From Cupriavidus campinensis (GTDB lineage: Bacteria > Pseudomonadota > Gammaproteobacteria > Burkholderiales > Burkholderiaceae): 64,000 bases of DNA. The translations under genes were made by a program, and so were the position numbers. This document shows positions 49,421 to 60,317 of this stretch, piece after piece; within the stretch, counting starts at the first letter, position 1, and each line of letters opens with the position of its first letter. The stretch covers positions 1 through 64,000 of the forward strand of contig NZ_CAJPVH010000009.1 in assembly GCF_905397395.1 (NCBI RefSeq), read 5' to 3'. The notes under the pieces are model-generated. The model saw only the letters and a program-made list of their open reading frames with translations. It was not told where the DNA came from and did not search any database.

Positions 49421-50212
49421 CTAGTAGCGCAGCGTCGGCGCCGGCATGTCGTGGGGCTGCGCCGCCTGCCGGAAAGCCTGCGTGATCAACGTGGTGGCAA
49501 CCGTGGCGAAGTAGCGCGCGCCGAACTGGCCGTAGCGCTGCTCGTCCTCGGCGCCCAGCGCGATGATTCCGGCGCACTTGCCCTGGCCATCGACGGCACG
49601 CAGCGCTTGCTCGATGGCCGCTGCCACGGCCGGCGACTTCCAGTCGTTGCCGTAGCCCATGGCGTGTGACAGGTCGTTGGGGCCAACGAATACCGCGTCG
49701 ATCCCGTCCACTGCCGCAATTTCCGCTGCGTTGGCCACGCCTTCGGGGGTCTCGATCATGGCGATCAATGCCACACCCTCGTTGCTGCGGCTGGTGTGCG
49801 GGACGCCGGGAAAGGCGCCATAGCCAGCCGCGCGACTGCTGAAAGCACTGCCGCGCCGGCCGATGGCAGGGTATCGGACGCGCTGTACAAGGTCGCGCGC
49901 CTCATCGGCAGTCTCGATCATTGGCACCTGGACGCCGCTGGCACCCATGTCCAGCACACGCGCGATATCGCCAAGAAAGCAGCGCACCACGGGAATGATC
50001 CCGCTGGCGCGCGCCGCGCGCAGCATGTGCTCGGTCGTCTCGAAACCGGCCGCGCCATGCTCGTTGTCGATAATGACGAAGGCAAACCCCGCGTAGGCGC
50101 ACATCTCCACGATGGCCGGGCTGGGCAATGCGGTAAAGACGCCGCGGAGCGGGGCGCCGCTGCGCAGCAGCGCAGGCAGGCGGTCGTCGATGGGGTGTTG
50201 GATGGTGGTCAT
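49421..50212 (-). CDS. HpaI/HpcH-family 2-oxo acid aldolase
   Basis: A 263-residue class II aldolase of the HpaI/HpcH (citrate-lyase beta-like) family. FVIIDNEHGAAGFETTEHML holds the metal-site Glu region; GASGVQVPMIETADEARDLV and ALIAMIETPEGVANAAEIAA provide the second Glu and substrate loop, followed by GIDAVFVGPNDLSHAMG. It would cleave 4-hydroxy-2-oxo acids to pyruvate and an aldehyde. It is divergent from a LysR gene, the probable regulator. Its natural end may have been altered by the deletion that joined it to the SDR remnant, as the last residues (PHDMPAPTLRY) are not clearly family-like. Confidence 0.85.
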   Translation of the reverse strand: MTTIQHPIDDRLPALLRSGAPLRGVFTALPSPAIVEMCAYAGFAFVIIDNEHGAAGFETTEHMLRAARASGIIPVVRCFLGDIARVLDMGASGVQVPMIETADEARDLVQRVRYPAIGRRGSAFSSRAAGYGAFPGVPHTSRSNEGVALIAMIETPEGVANAAEIAAVDGIDAVFVGPNDLSHAMGYGNDWKSPAVAAAIEQALRAVDGQGKCAGIIALGAEDEQRYGQFGARYFATVATTLITQAFRQAAQPHDMPAPTLRY

Positions 50213-50273
50213 GTCTCGCGCTGTTGTTCTGGTCTCCCACCCTTGATGGCGGCTGGGTGACGACATTCTGCGT

Positions 50274-50297
50274 ACTCGCGAGTTATATTTCCAATAT
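50274..50297. promoter_or_regulatory. Overlapping dyads in the HpaI/LysR divergent promoter
   Basis: A 10-base palindrome ACTCGCGAGT (50274-50283) is followed at once by ATATT-TCC-AATAT (50285-50297). They lie 33-57 bases before the LysR ATG in an AT-rich patch, a plausible LysR operator. Confidence 0.45.
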
Positions 50298-50330
50298 TAC
50301 TTCTGTATCTGACTTATACAACTCCTGTAT

Positions 50331-51269
50331 ATGTACACCCCCCTCGAACTCCGCGTGCTGACCTCGTTTCTCGTCCTGGCTGACGAGCTCAATTTCACAC
50401 GCGCCGCGCGGCGCCTGAACATGACCCAGCCACCACTCAGCCTGCAGATCAAGCAACTGGAGGCGCAGATCGGTGCCCAGCTGTTCGAGCGCAACAAGCG
50501 CAGCGTGCGACTGACGCCGGCAGGCCAGGTCCTGCGGGCCGAGGCGGGGAAACTATTCGACATCGAGCACCGCGCGCGGCAAATGGTGACCCAGGCCGAT
50601 CGCGGCGAGAACGTCGGACACCTTGGCATCGGCCTGACCGCGATCTCCGCCATCGAACTGGTTCCAGACATCCTGCGGCAGTTCTCGGCGCACGTGCCCG
50701 GCGTCCTGTACTCGCTGCGCGAGACCAGCTCCGAAGCGATGATCCAGTCGCTTTTGGGGAACGAACTCGATGTGGCGATCCTGCGGCCGCCAGTCACCGA
50801 TTCCCGCCTGCAGGCGCGACGCCTGATGTCGGAGCCTTATGTCCTGGCCGCACCCGCCAGCCATCCCCTGGCCGGAAAGTCCAGTGTCAATGCGCGTGAC
50901 CTCGATGGCCAAAGCCTTGCCACGCTCGAACGGCGCTACGGCCAGTATGCGCACGACCTGATGATGACCTGGCTGGCGGAGCACAGTGTGGTGCCATCGT
51001 GCATGCACGACGGGGCGCGCCACCACGCCATGATGTCGATGGTGGCAGCCGGCGTGGCGGTGTCGCTGGTACCCGCCTCGGCCGCTGCGCAGCCGGTCAA
51101 GGGCGTGGTCTATCGACGGATCGCCAATCGGGATGTGCCGACCCTGGAGCTTTGGATCGCCTTCCACAAGGAAATCGGCAATCCGCTGACCCGGCCGTTC
51201 GTCGAACAGGCGGTGGAGATCGCCGCTCGCTACAGGGTTGATCAGCGGTGCTTCACCGGCCAGGTATGA
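50331..51269 (+). CDS. LysR-family transcriptional regulator
   Basis: A 312-residue LysR protein. The winged HTH (about 3-62) contains NFTRAARRLNMTQPPLSLQI, the CatR/BenM-like branch marked by Pro-Pro in the recognition helix. The effector domain (about 90-300) has GHLGIGLTAISAIELVPDIL and LGNELDVAILRPPV. It is divergent from the HpaI aldolase operon across 118 bases and should regulate it. Expression may be affected by the deletion seen in that operon only through loss of the pathway, not of the promoter. Confidence 0.9.
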   Translation: MYTPLELRVLTSFLVLADELNFTRAARRLNMTQPPLSLQIKQLEAQIGAQLFERNKRSVRLTPAGQVLRAEAGKLFDIEHRARQMVTQADRGENVGHLGIGLTAISAIELVPDILRQFSAHVPGVLYSLRETSSEAMIQSLLGNELDVAILRPPVTDSRLQARRLMSEPYVLAAPASHPLAGKSSVNARDLDGQSLATLERRYGQYAHDLMMTWLAEHSVVPSCMHDGARHHAMMSMVAAGVAVSLVPASAAAQPVKGVVYRRIANRDVPTLELWIAFHKEIGNPLTRPFVEQAVEIAARYRVDQRCFTGQV

Positions 51270-51314
51270 GTCGGTTTTCTTTGCGGAGACTGCCCGTTGC
51301 GCCGCGAGCCGCCC

Positions 51315-52343
51315 CTACAGGTAACGTTCGGCTTCTTCCAGCAGCCGCATGCGCGTCAGCATGACGGCTCGTGGAATTCGTACCAGCAGAAAGGTTCTTG
51401 TGGCGGGCGGGTCGCCGGGGATACTGGCAGTGGTGAACTCGAGCGCGTCACTTGGCGACATGCTGTCCTCGCCCGTGACGACATTCATCCGGCTCAGTCT
51501 GATATGACGGCGTTCGATGAAAAAATAGGATTTCGCGTCGGAAAACGTCGTCTGCAAGGAGAGCAACTGAGATTCCAGGGCGTTGACCGAATCCTTCGAC
51601 ACTGACGCAGTGCGCGCATTGGCATCGCCCTCGGCAAGCTGCGCCCGCAACCGCGCCTGCTCGTCGGGGTCCGGTGCCGCCGCGCCGCCGAGCATCGCGC
51701 GCATGCCCACGCCCTCCCCCTCCAGGAACCGCAACCGCTTGCCGAGCAACGCCATCTCCTGCAAGCGCCGGTCGCGGCCGACACCGCCGGCCGCCGCGCT
51801 CGCCAGGCCCTGCAAGGCGAGCTGGTCCAGCATGCGGCCCTCGATCTGCCGGCAGAGTGCGGGCTTGTCGCGCCCACACAAGCGCACCTGGTGGTCACTG
51901 AAATTGACGATCGTCTGCAGCACATCGGTCCGCATGACATCCCCTTCCAGACCCACGCCCAGCGTGCGCTTTTCAGTCATGTCCATACCGAGCACGGCGA
52001 ACGCCTCCGTTGCATCCGGCGATGTCTCGAAGAATTGCTGCAGATCGGCTGAGCGACTGAAGATCAACTGAACATCATGGGGCGTGCCGAAGCACGCGTG
52101 AACGTAGGGGTCCGTTGCCCACGCCTGCGGACTGGCCTCCCGGGGCGCAGGGATGCCGGCGATCAGCGTGCGCACGTAGTCGAGTGCCGTGCCGAGGTGT
52201 GGCGCCAGCCTTTGCGCATAGCGCGGCAGCAATCGAAGCCGCGGACTCAGCCGGCGAATTTCCTGGGCCAGCGCCTCCAGCTCCCTGCTGCTGTGCGGGC
52301 TGGCACGTCTGCGGCCGTTCAGTCGCCAGTTCAAGATCCCCAT
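51315..52343 (-). CDS. Conserved-looking protein of unknown function
   Basis: A 342-residue protein with no signal peptide or membrane segment. The N-terminal third is helical and basic (RELEALAQEIRRLSPRLRLL). The centre includes DPYVHACFGTPHDVQLIFSR and VNFSDHQVRLCGRDKPALCR, and a later helical part may be a coiled coil (about 225-275; ALESQLLSLQTTFSDAKSYF). The C-terminus is RAVMLTRMRLLEEAERYL. No domain is recognised. It is a single gene between a LysR gene and the autotransporter. The ATG at 52343 is chosen over a TTG just upstream. Confidence 0.65.
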   Translation of the reverse strand: MGILNWRLNGRRRASPHSSRELEALAQEIRRLSPRLRLLPRYAQRLAPHLGTALDYVRTLIAGIPAPREASPQAWATDPYVHACFGTPHDVQLIFSRSADLQQFFETSPDATEAFAVLGMDMTEKRTLGVGLEGDVMRTDVLQTIVNFSDHQVRLCGRDKPALCRQIEGRMLDQLALQGLASAAAGGVGRDRRLQEMALLGKRLRFLEGEGVGMRAMLGGAAAPDPDEQARLRAQLAEGDANARTASVSKDSVNALESQLLSLQTTFSDAKSYFFIERRHIRLSRMNVVTGEDSMSPSDALEFTTASIPGDPPATRTFLLVRIPRAVMLTRMRLLEEAERYL

Positions 52344-52424
52344 GCACAATGCTCCGCTGACATGCGACGCGTACGCGCCGAGTCATCCGGCGCGATGTCC
52401 TGAAAGCCTAGGACAAAAGGTCGC

Positions 52425-52466
52425 GCAGCGCTTGCGCTGCATCAACGTCAACGTCAACGTCAACGT
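52425..52466. repeat. Hairpin and hexanucleotide tandem repeat downstream of the autotransporter gene
   Basis: GCAGCG and CGCTGC flank a CTTG loop (52425-52440), and four exact copies of CAACGT follow (52443-52466). On the autotransporter strand the hairpin is followed by GCGACCTTTTG, so it may weakly terminate transcription. The hexamer array is a small microsatellite outside any gene. Confidence 0.55.
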
Positions 52467-52530
52467 CGGGCGACGATGGCCCTGGTCCTGCAGTGTGACG
52501 AACCGGCCTCCGCGCTGGTACGCCCCGGCC

Positions 52531-55500
52531 CTAGAACCGCCACCGCAATCCCACCGTCCCGGTATGGTCCTGGTTGCCGCCGCCAAACTGGCCGGTATAG
52601 CGCAAGCCGAGCGTGGCCGTGGGCGAGATGGCGAGATCGGCGCGCAGTTCGGCCAGGGCCGCGTTCTGGGCAATCGGGGCGCCCGTCACCGTGAACGGCT
52701 GGCTGCCGTCGAAGGCCAGCGTGGTAGCCGGGCGTACGTCGCCGAACGCGTGGCGCCAGCCCGCCCCGACGTAGAACGCCGCGTCGGTGCCGCCAAACTG
52801 GACCCGTACGCTGGTGCGCAGGCCGAGCGTGGTGGTGGTCAGCGTGTTGCTGTCACCCGGGCTGTGCAGGGCCGCCGAGCCGCCCGTCTCCGCGAAGCTG
52901 CGCATGCGTGTATCGCTCCATGCCACGCCGGCATACGGTTCGAGCTGGGTTGCTGCCGATAGCGGCATGGCGAAGCCGGCTTCCGTGAAGACCTGCGCCG
53001 TGCTGGCGTGATAGCTGGCCGTCAGCGACTGGACCGTGCTGCCGCCAAGGCTGGCCTGCCGGTCGGTGTCGGCGTCGTGCCAGCTATAGGCGGTGCCGAA
53101 CAGCCATTTGAGCTTGCCGCCGCCGAGCGCGAACGCGCGGCCGCCATAGAGCGTGGCGCTGAAGGAATCGGTGATGGCGCGTGAGGACCGTTCGCTCACG
53201 CGCAGCGTGCTGTTGGCGTAGCCGAACGCCCCGCCGATGCGCCAGTCTTGCCCCACCGCCCCGTCGCCGCCCAGATAGAAGCCGCCGGTCTGCTGGCGCA
53301 CGCGCGCCACATCGGCGCTCCCGTGGAAGGTCTGCCAGTTACCCAGCACCTCCACCCACAGCGGCTGGGCGGCGGAAATGGGCAGGGCTGCGGCCGGCAG
53401 GGGGCCGCCTAGCTGGGCGATGGGCGCGCCAGGCAGCATGCCGGCGGACAGGCTGTCGTTCAAATGCGCCAGCGGCAGCGCCCGTGCGCCACCTGCCAGG
53501 GTCATCAGACCCGTGGCCACGCTGGCGTGGGCCTCCCCGGAGAGACTGTCGAAGACGGCCGGCGGCGCGCCCTGGGGCAACGTCACCACGGCTTCGTGCA
53601 CAGGGTTGCTGTCCGGCAGGGTCTCCAGTGCGTTGGCCACGGCACGCTGGTTGCCGGTCACGGCCGCATCGGCAAAGCGCATCGGGCGCGGGGTGCCGCC
53701 ACCCGTGCCGCCACCCGTGCCCGGATCGACCGGCGAGACAGGGTCCGTCACGTCCTTGCGCGTAAGTGCCAGGGTGACCTCGTTGGCGCCATAGGTCAGC
53801 GTCGGGTCAAGGAACGCGTAGTTCGAGCTGACCGACGCAAAGCGGCCCTGCACCGTCCCGGCCGTCAGGATGCTGTAGCGGCGCGTGGACGCGAAATTGC
53901 CGTCGGGGCCGACATGGATCACCGCCCCGCCGAGCGTGGCCGTACCGCTCACCGCCACGCGGTCGCTGGCCGACGAGGCCGGGTCGGCTTCCACGCGATA
54001 GGTTGAACCGGCGGCCAGCATCAGGTCGCCGTTGACGGTCAGCGTACCGACGGAATTGCCCGGTGCCAGCGTGCCGCCCGATGCAATCACGGTACTGCCC
54101 ACGCTGCCAGCGCCGCCCAGCGTGGCGCCGTTGTTCACTGTGACCGCGCCGGCCACGCTACCGTTCACGGCCAGCGTGCCGGCGTTCACCTGCGTCGCAC
54201 CGGTATAGGTATTCGTGCCGCTCAGCGTCAGCGTGCCGGCGCCGATCTTGATCAGTCCGCCGCCGGTGCCGCCACCGGCACCGCCATCCTCGATCGTGCC
54301 GCTCACGGTGGTGGAGGTATTGTTGCCGCCCACGGTCAAGACGTTCTGGCCGAGCTGGAAGCGCCCCGCTCCCGCGATGGCGCCGGCGGTGATCCGGTGG
54401 TCGAAGGCCGGACCGGATGTGCCCGAGAAATCGACCCAGCCCCCCGCATCCGTCACCAGCGAGGCGTTGCCGGCGGTACTCCAGCCCCAGAACTCGGTGT
54501 AGCTGCCGCTGCGGGTGGTGACCTGGCTGTTACCGCCGGTGCTGCCCTCCTGGAACGACATCACGCCGCCGTTGTTGACGATCGTCGCATTGGCCGCCGT
54601 GCTGCTGCCGAGCAGATACGTGAACCCGCCGAGGTTCGTCACCTGGGCATTGCCGAGCGTGCCGGCGCCGTACAGGTTGATGTAGCCGGACCGATTGACG
54701 ACCTGCCGGCCGCCCAGGTCGAAGCCGCCGTTCAGGCGCAGCGTTGCGCCGCCATCGACACTGACCGCACCACTGCCCAGCGCGCCGTTGACGTTGGCGA
54801 TCAGCATGCCGGCGTTGACCTGCGTGCCGCCGGCGTAGGGGTTCACGGCGTTCAGTTCGAGCGTGGCGTTGCCGGTCTTGGTCAGGCTGCCGGGGCCGTC
54901 GATGACGCCGTTGTGCGTCAAGGTGCCATTCGTGACCTCGAAGGTGCCGCCGCCCGCGCCGAGCGTGGTGGCGCGCGCGGTGGTCATGGCGGCGGTGGTC
55001 CGCAGCGTGCCGCCGTTCAGACCGAGCGTGCCGGCTGCCGCGCCGAGGTTGGCGTCCGAGGCAATCGCCAGCGTGCCGCCCAGGATTTGCCAGCTCGAGA
55101 TGCCCGTGTTGCTGCCGGCCAGGGTCCAGACCGACGCACCGATTTTCTCGAAATGCTCGAAGCCACGATACAGGCCGGCGTTGCCGATGCCGCCGGTCAG
55201 CGTGAAAGCGCCGGTGTCGCCAGCCAGCGCGAAGGTGTCGTCGGTGCCATAGGCCTCGATGCTCCCCACGACGCTGTTGCCCCAGAACTCGAAACGGTTC
55301 GTGCCGCTGAAAAACTGGACAGCCGCCACGCCGGGGCCGCCTGCTACGATGGTCCCCTTGTTGACGATGGTCAGGTTGCTGCCGCGCACGCCCACGCCGG
55401 AGGCCCCCGTAGTGCCGTTCGCGGCCTGCGAAGCGTTGTAGTTCATGCCGCCCACGCCACCGGCGCCACCCGCCCCACCCGCGATCGTGCCCTCGTTCAG

Positions 55501-56388
55501 CAGCGTGGAGCCGCCGGCCAGTTCCATGCCGTTGCCGCCCCTGCCGCCGTTGCCGCCCAGGCTGCCGTAGTAATCGTAGACGCCGTCGCCGCCGTTGCCC
55601 CCGGCCCCGCCATTGCCACCCGCCACCACGGCATTTGCTTCGATATGTACCGTGGCCGCGCTGGTCACCGCCATGCCGACACCGCCGTCGCCGCCGTTGC
55701 CGGCGCCCTGGAGGCTCGCGATCGGCTTCGACCCGCCGCCATTCCCGCCATTGCCGCCCCAGCCGCCGGCCACCCGGCCGCCCGCCTTCACCACGATCTC
55801 GGCACCGCCCGCGTGGCTCAGGCCGTACCCGCCTTCGCCGCCGCCGCCGCCACCCCCCTGATACGCAGGCGGCAAAAACGAGCCGTCATTGCCTCCGTTG
55901 CCACCTTTGCCGCCGTTGCCGCCGAACACGCCGCCGGAGATGGTGGTCGGCACGGCGCCCGTCACCATGCCATCCGCGCCACCCCCGCCGCCGCCGCCAC
56001 CGCCGCCTGTGAGCAAGGCATTGTCGAAGTTACCGTCGCCACCGTTGCCGCCGAACTGGCCTGGCGCGGTACCCGCTGCGCCCGCCAGCCCCTGCGGCGT
56101 TGCCTGGGACGCGTTGATGCCGCCCGCCCCACCGGCCGCGTAGCGCGCGCCGCCCCCGCCACCAGTGCCGTCGCCATCGGGCACGGTCAGTCCACTCTGG
56201 CCAGCCTGGCCCGAAGTGAAGCCGCCCACCCCGCCCGGCAGGTTAAGGCTGTAGCCCCCGACGCCACCGTTGCCGCCAGCGGCCTGCGCCGACGACGCGG
56301 AAAGGGACATCATGAGGATGGCAACCGCGCCGGCAATGGCGCGCAGGCACGGCTGTTCACCGGCGGCGAGGCTCGAATGTCTTGTCAT
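52531..56388 (-). CDS. Autotransporter (type Va) with a glycine-rich passenger
   Basis: A 1285-residue protein. A signal peptide ends near residue 36 (SASSAQA-AGG). Residues about 37-345 are extremely Gly-rich (GGGGGGGGGGADGMV) with repeated GGNGG units, followed by a beta-helical passenger with autotransporter repeats such as TYTGATQVNAGTLAVNGSV and GGTLAPGNSVGTLTVNGDLM. The translocator barrel covers about 1015-1285 (WVEVLGNWQTFHGSADVARV) and ends in Phe (GLRWRF) for BAM recognition. It would be displayed on the cell surface, likely in adhesion or aggregation. It is transcribed alone; its function is inferred from the family. Confidence 0.88.
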   Translation of the reverse strand: MTRHSSLAAGEQPCLRAIAGAVAILMMSLSASSAQAAGGNGGVGGYSLNLPGGVGGFTSGQAGQSGLTVPDGDGTGGGGGARYAAGGAGGINASQATPQGLAGAAGTAPGQFGGNGGDGNFDNALLTGGGGGGGGGGADGMVTGAVPTTISGGVFGGNGGKGGNGGNDGSFLPPAYQGGGGGGGEGGYGLSHAGGAEIVVKAGGRVAGGWGGNGGNGGGSKPIASLQGAGNGGDGGVGMAVTSAATVHIEANAVVAGGNGGAGGNGGDGVYDYYGSLGGNGGRGGNGMELAGGSTLLNEGTIAGGAGGAGGVGGMNYNASQAANGTTGASGVGVRGSNLTIVNKGTIVAGGPGVAAVQFFSGTNRFEFWGNSVVGSIEAYGTDDTFALAGDTGAFTLTGGIGNAGLYRGFEHFEKIGASVWTLAGSNTGISSWQILGGTLAIASDANLGAAAGTLGLNGGTLRTTAAMTTARATTLGAGGGTFEVTNGTLTHNGVIDGPGSLTKTGNATLELNAVNPYAGGTQVNAGMLIANVNGALGSGAVSVDGGATLRLNGGFDLGGRQVVNRSGYINLYGAGTLGNAQVTNLGGFTYLLGSSTAANATIVNNGGVMSFQEGSTGGNSQVTTRSGSYTEFWGWSTAGNASLVTDAGGWVDFSGTSGPAFDHRITAGAIAGAGRFQLGQNVLTVGGNNTSTTVSGTIEDGGAGGGTGGGLIKIGAGTLTLSGTNTYTGATQVNAGTLAVNGSVAGAVTVNNGATLGGAGSVGSTVIASGGTLAPGNSVGTLTVNGDLMLAAGSTYRVEADPASSASDRVAVSGTATLGGAVIHVGPDGNFASTRRYSILTAGTVQGRFASVSSNYAFLDPTLTYGANEVTLALTRKDVTDPVSPVDPGTGGGTGGGTPRPMRFADAAVTGNQRAVANALETLPDSNPVHEAVVTLPQGAPPAVFDSLSGEAHASVATGLMTLAGGARALPLAHLNDSLSAGMLPGAPIAQLGGPLPAAALPISAAQPLWVEVLGNWQTFHGSADVARVRQQTGGFYLGGDGAVGQDWRIGGAFGYANSTLRVSERSSRAITDSFSATLYGGRAFALGGGKLKWLFGTAYSWHDADTDRQASLGGSTVQSLTASYHASTAQVFTEAGFAMPLSAATQLEPYAGVAWSDTRMRSFAETGGSAALHSPGDSNTLTTTTLGLRTSVRVQFGGTDAAFYVGAGWRHAFGDVRPATTLAFDGSQPFTVTGAPIAQNAALAELRADLAISPTATLGLRYTGQFGGGNQDHTGTVGLRWRF

Positions 56389-56653
56389 GTGGATTTGCGG
56401 CCGGCCAGGCCGGCGACCCTATTCCCTGCGCGGCGGCCAGCGGCTTGCCGGCAATGCGCACGCTTTCATTGTTTTAATGTGCGGGCGGGCGCCCGTGCGA
56501 ACCTCAGTGGCGTCGGCGAGAAGCCGAAACGGCGCACGAGACTGGCCCCCTCGGGGTGGGATTTTCGCAATTCTGCGGCGGGAAAGATACGCCGGCGTGG
56601 CATGAAAGGCCCCGATGACACATTCCGTGTCACTTTTGAGACACTCGGCTTGC
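56389..56653. other. Intergenic region upstream of the autotransporter gene
   Basis: 265 bases between the autotransporter start and the downstream end of a lipoprotein gene on the same strand. GC-rich with a short AT patch near 56468-56478 that could hold the autotransporter promoter. No terminator hairpin with a T-run was seen. Confidence 0.4.
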
Positions 56654-57739
56654 TTAGTCGAGTTCCGCTCTCGAAAGAAACGCCTGCATCTGTTCTGCGA
56701 CCTGGAGATTGTTCAAGTCGGAAAATGGGAAATGCGTGTTGCCGCGTATCCCCACGTCCGGCAGGTGCACCAGCTTCGCGTCGCCACCATGGCGATTGAC
56801 GGCATCGACCCACAGCCTTGCCATGGCCAGCCGCACGCGCCAGTTGTCCAATCCAGGATCGCTGCTGGGCTCGGTCGGAATGTTGTCGCCGTAGTAGATG
56901 ACGATCGGAATCCGCGTCAGCGCCTGGAACTGGTCCATCGTCACCGCCGTTCCGGCCAACGGTCCGGTCAGGCTGGACATCGTCGCGGGCACCTCTCCTT
57001 CCGGAAACACGAAACCGCTGCCGGGTTCGAAGGACACCACGGCACGGATGGCCGGATTCCGCATCGCCGCCTGCCACCCCAGCCCGCCGCTGTAGGAATG
57101 TGTGATCAGGATGCCGGGGCCGATGCGCTGGAACAGTGCCGACACGGCATCCACAGCCACCTTGTTATCCAATGGCCCCGTATCCGGCACCATTTGCCGG
57201 AAGTACTGGTTCAGCGCTTCCGGATCCTTCGAGAACTGCACGCCGGGATAGAAGTTCGGCCAGGCGCCCAGGCGGAACATGTTGAACCAGCGTTGCTCGT
57301 CCGGTTCCGCGGCGATCCGCGCAGCCACCGTGCTGCGGCCGGCGCCACCCCGGCGCGGTTGGTCGATCAGGTACACGGGGAAGCGGCGGCGCACAAAGAT
57401 TGTCTGGAACCCTTCGCGGCCGTCGGGTGTGGTCTCCCAGGTCTTCGAGAACTCGCCAAAGCCGTGCCACATGACCAGGGGCAGCTTTCGCGGATTCACG
57501 GGGATCTGGTACACCACGCGCGCGTGGTCGCCATGCAGCGTCTGCCCGTCCGGACCGGCCTTGCCGAGCGCATAGGTACCTGGGCTCTGCACGACCGTAC
57601 CGCCGACCGCGAAGCTGCCTTGGGACTGGAGCACGATCGGCGCAGACGCGTCCGTCGAGTCTGTCGCATGGGGCGCTGCGCATGCGCCAAGGAGGGCCGC
57701 GCAGATCAGCGGCAAGATTCGTAGGGATTGTCGAAGCAT
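56654..57739 (-). CDS. Exported alpha/beta-hydrolase lipoprotein
   Basis: A 361-residue protein with a lipoprotein signal ending LLGAC (lipid-bearing Cys at 20). The alpha/beta-hydrolase fold shows LPLVMWHGFGEFSKTWE (oxyanion region) and a nucleophile elbow in ITHSYSGGLGW. The acid is probably in the IPIVIYYGDNIPTE segment, and the base is His in GNTHFPFSDLNN. It would be an esterase or similar in the periplasm or outer membrane. It lies downstream of the AKR fragment on the same strand, 9 bases away, so it may be cotranscribed with the reductase genes. The substrate is unknown. Confidence 0.82.
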   Translation of the reverse strand: MLRQSLRILPLICAALLGACAAPHATDSTDASAPIVLQSQGSFAVGGTVVQSPGTYALGKAGPDGQTLHGDHARVVYQIPVNPRKLPLVMWHGFGEFSKTWETTPDGREGFQTIFVRRRFPVYLIDQPRRGGAGRSTVAARIAAEPDEQRWFNMFRLGAWPNFYPGVQFSKDPEALNQYFRQMVPDTGPLDNKVAVDAVSALFQRIGPGILITHSYSGGLGWQAAMRNPAIRAVVSFEPGSGFVFPEGEVPATMSSLTGPLAGTAVTMDQFQALTRIPIVIYYGDNIPTEPSSDPGLDNWRVRLAMARLWVDAVNRHGGDAKLVHLPDVGIRGNTHFPFSDLNNLQVAEQMQAFLSRAELD

Positions 57740-57748
57740 GTCGCTGCC

Positions 57749-58368
<620 letters not shown>

Positions 58369-59190
58369 TTACTGCGGCTTCCTGTTGAAGACTTCCTTGG
58401 CCACGTCAGCCGCCGTCACGGCGCTGGGCCAGCCAGCATAGAACGCGAGATGGGTCAGCGCCTCCACCAGCTCGGCCTCGCTCAGGCCATTCTGCCGGGC
58501 CAGCGCCAGATGCGAGCGTAGTTGATCCGGGCGATTCATGGCGATCAGTGCGCTGACAGTGACCAGGCTGCGGTCGCGCCGCGAGAGGCCGGGCCGGGCC
58601 CACACATCGCCGAACAGCACATCGTCGGTCAATTGGGCCAGCTTGGGCGCCACGTCGCCGAAGCGCTGCTGTGCCACGGAGGGGCCTTGTGCCAGCGGCT
58701 TGGCGGCGGCCGTGCCCGTGCCCGTGCCGTACTGAGCGTCGCTGACCTGCTCGAGCCAGTCCACGGTCTTGCCGTCCTGCGCTTCCTGGATGGCGATATG
58801 GGTCATCGGGCTGCCGGGCGCGGCACCGTGCCAGTGCTTCGTGTGGGGCGGGATGCGCACCACATCGCCCGGCCGGATCTCCTCGATGGCCCCGCCCCAG
58901 CGTTGGATACGGCCAACGCCGGCGGTGACGATCAGCGTCTGGCCCAGCGGATGGGTATGCCACGCGGTGCGGGCGCCGGGGGAGAACGTCACCGACCCGG
59001 CCGACGTGCGGTCAGGTCCGGCGGGCGTGAACAGCATCTCCACCTTGACGCTCCCCGTAAAGTTCTGCGCTGGCGCCGCCTGGGCCTGGCGCGATGCCGC
59101 GCGGGAAATCTGCAACTCGGGTTCCGCCGCGGCGGCGCCGTCCAGCATGGACAACGCGAGGGTGGCAATGGCAAAAGGCTTCAGCATCAT
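58369..59190 (-). CDS. Exported cupin - carboxymuconolactone-decarboxylase-like fusion
   Basis: A 273-residue protein. A signal peptide (1-21, cleavage near GAAAA-EP) is followed by a cupin (about 45-125; [40 protein letters not shown] with metal histidines) and a CMD domain (about 155-270; [40 protein letters not shown]). The CMD part lacks the Cys-x-x-Cys of AhpD peroxidases. The fusion is found in other proteobacteria near reductases, and its reaction is not settled; being exported is notable. The start at 59190 is preceded by AGGAG. It lies between two reductase genes on the same strand and probably shares their operon. Confidence 0.82.
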   Translation of the reverse strand: MMLKPFAIATLALSMLDGAAAAEPELQISRAASRQAQAAPAQNFTGSVKVEMLFTPAGPDRTSAGSVTFSPGARTAWHTHPLGQTLIVTAGVGRIQRWGGAIEEIRPGDVVRIPPHTKHWHGAAPGSPMTHIAIQEAQDGKTVDWLEQVSDAQYGTGTGTAAAKPLAQGPSVAQQRFGDVAPKLAQLTDDVLFGDVWARPGLSRRDRSLVTVSALIAMNRPDQLRSHLALARQNGLSEAELVEALTHLAFYAGWPSAVTAADVAKEVFNRKPQ

Positions 59191-59207
59191 TGGGGGGGCT
59201 CCTGTGT

Positions 59208-60239
<1,032 letters not shown>

Positions 60240-60317
60240 TCAACCTACTAGCCCTCGCCGGCTTGCATGAGTAACAAGAAAAACTTGATAATCGGCAGGC
60301 ATCCGAGGGAATAGACC

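Noticed and set aside
52531-56388. The Gly-rich segment as a PE-PGRS or collagen-like protein
   Set aside because: The C-terminal barrel with terminal Phe and the passenger repeats make it an autotransporter; there is no Gly-X-Y periodicity.
54397-56799. An 800-codon plus-strand open frame across the autotransporter
   Set aside because: It is antisense to the Gly-rich passenger; the Ala/Arg-rich product is a by-product of the repeats.
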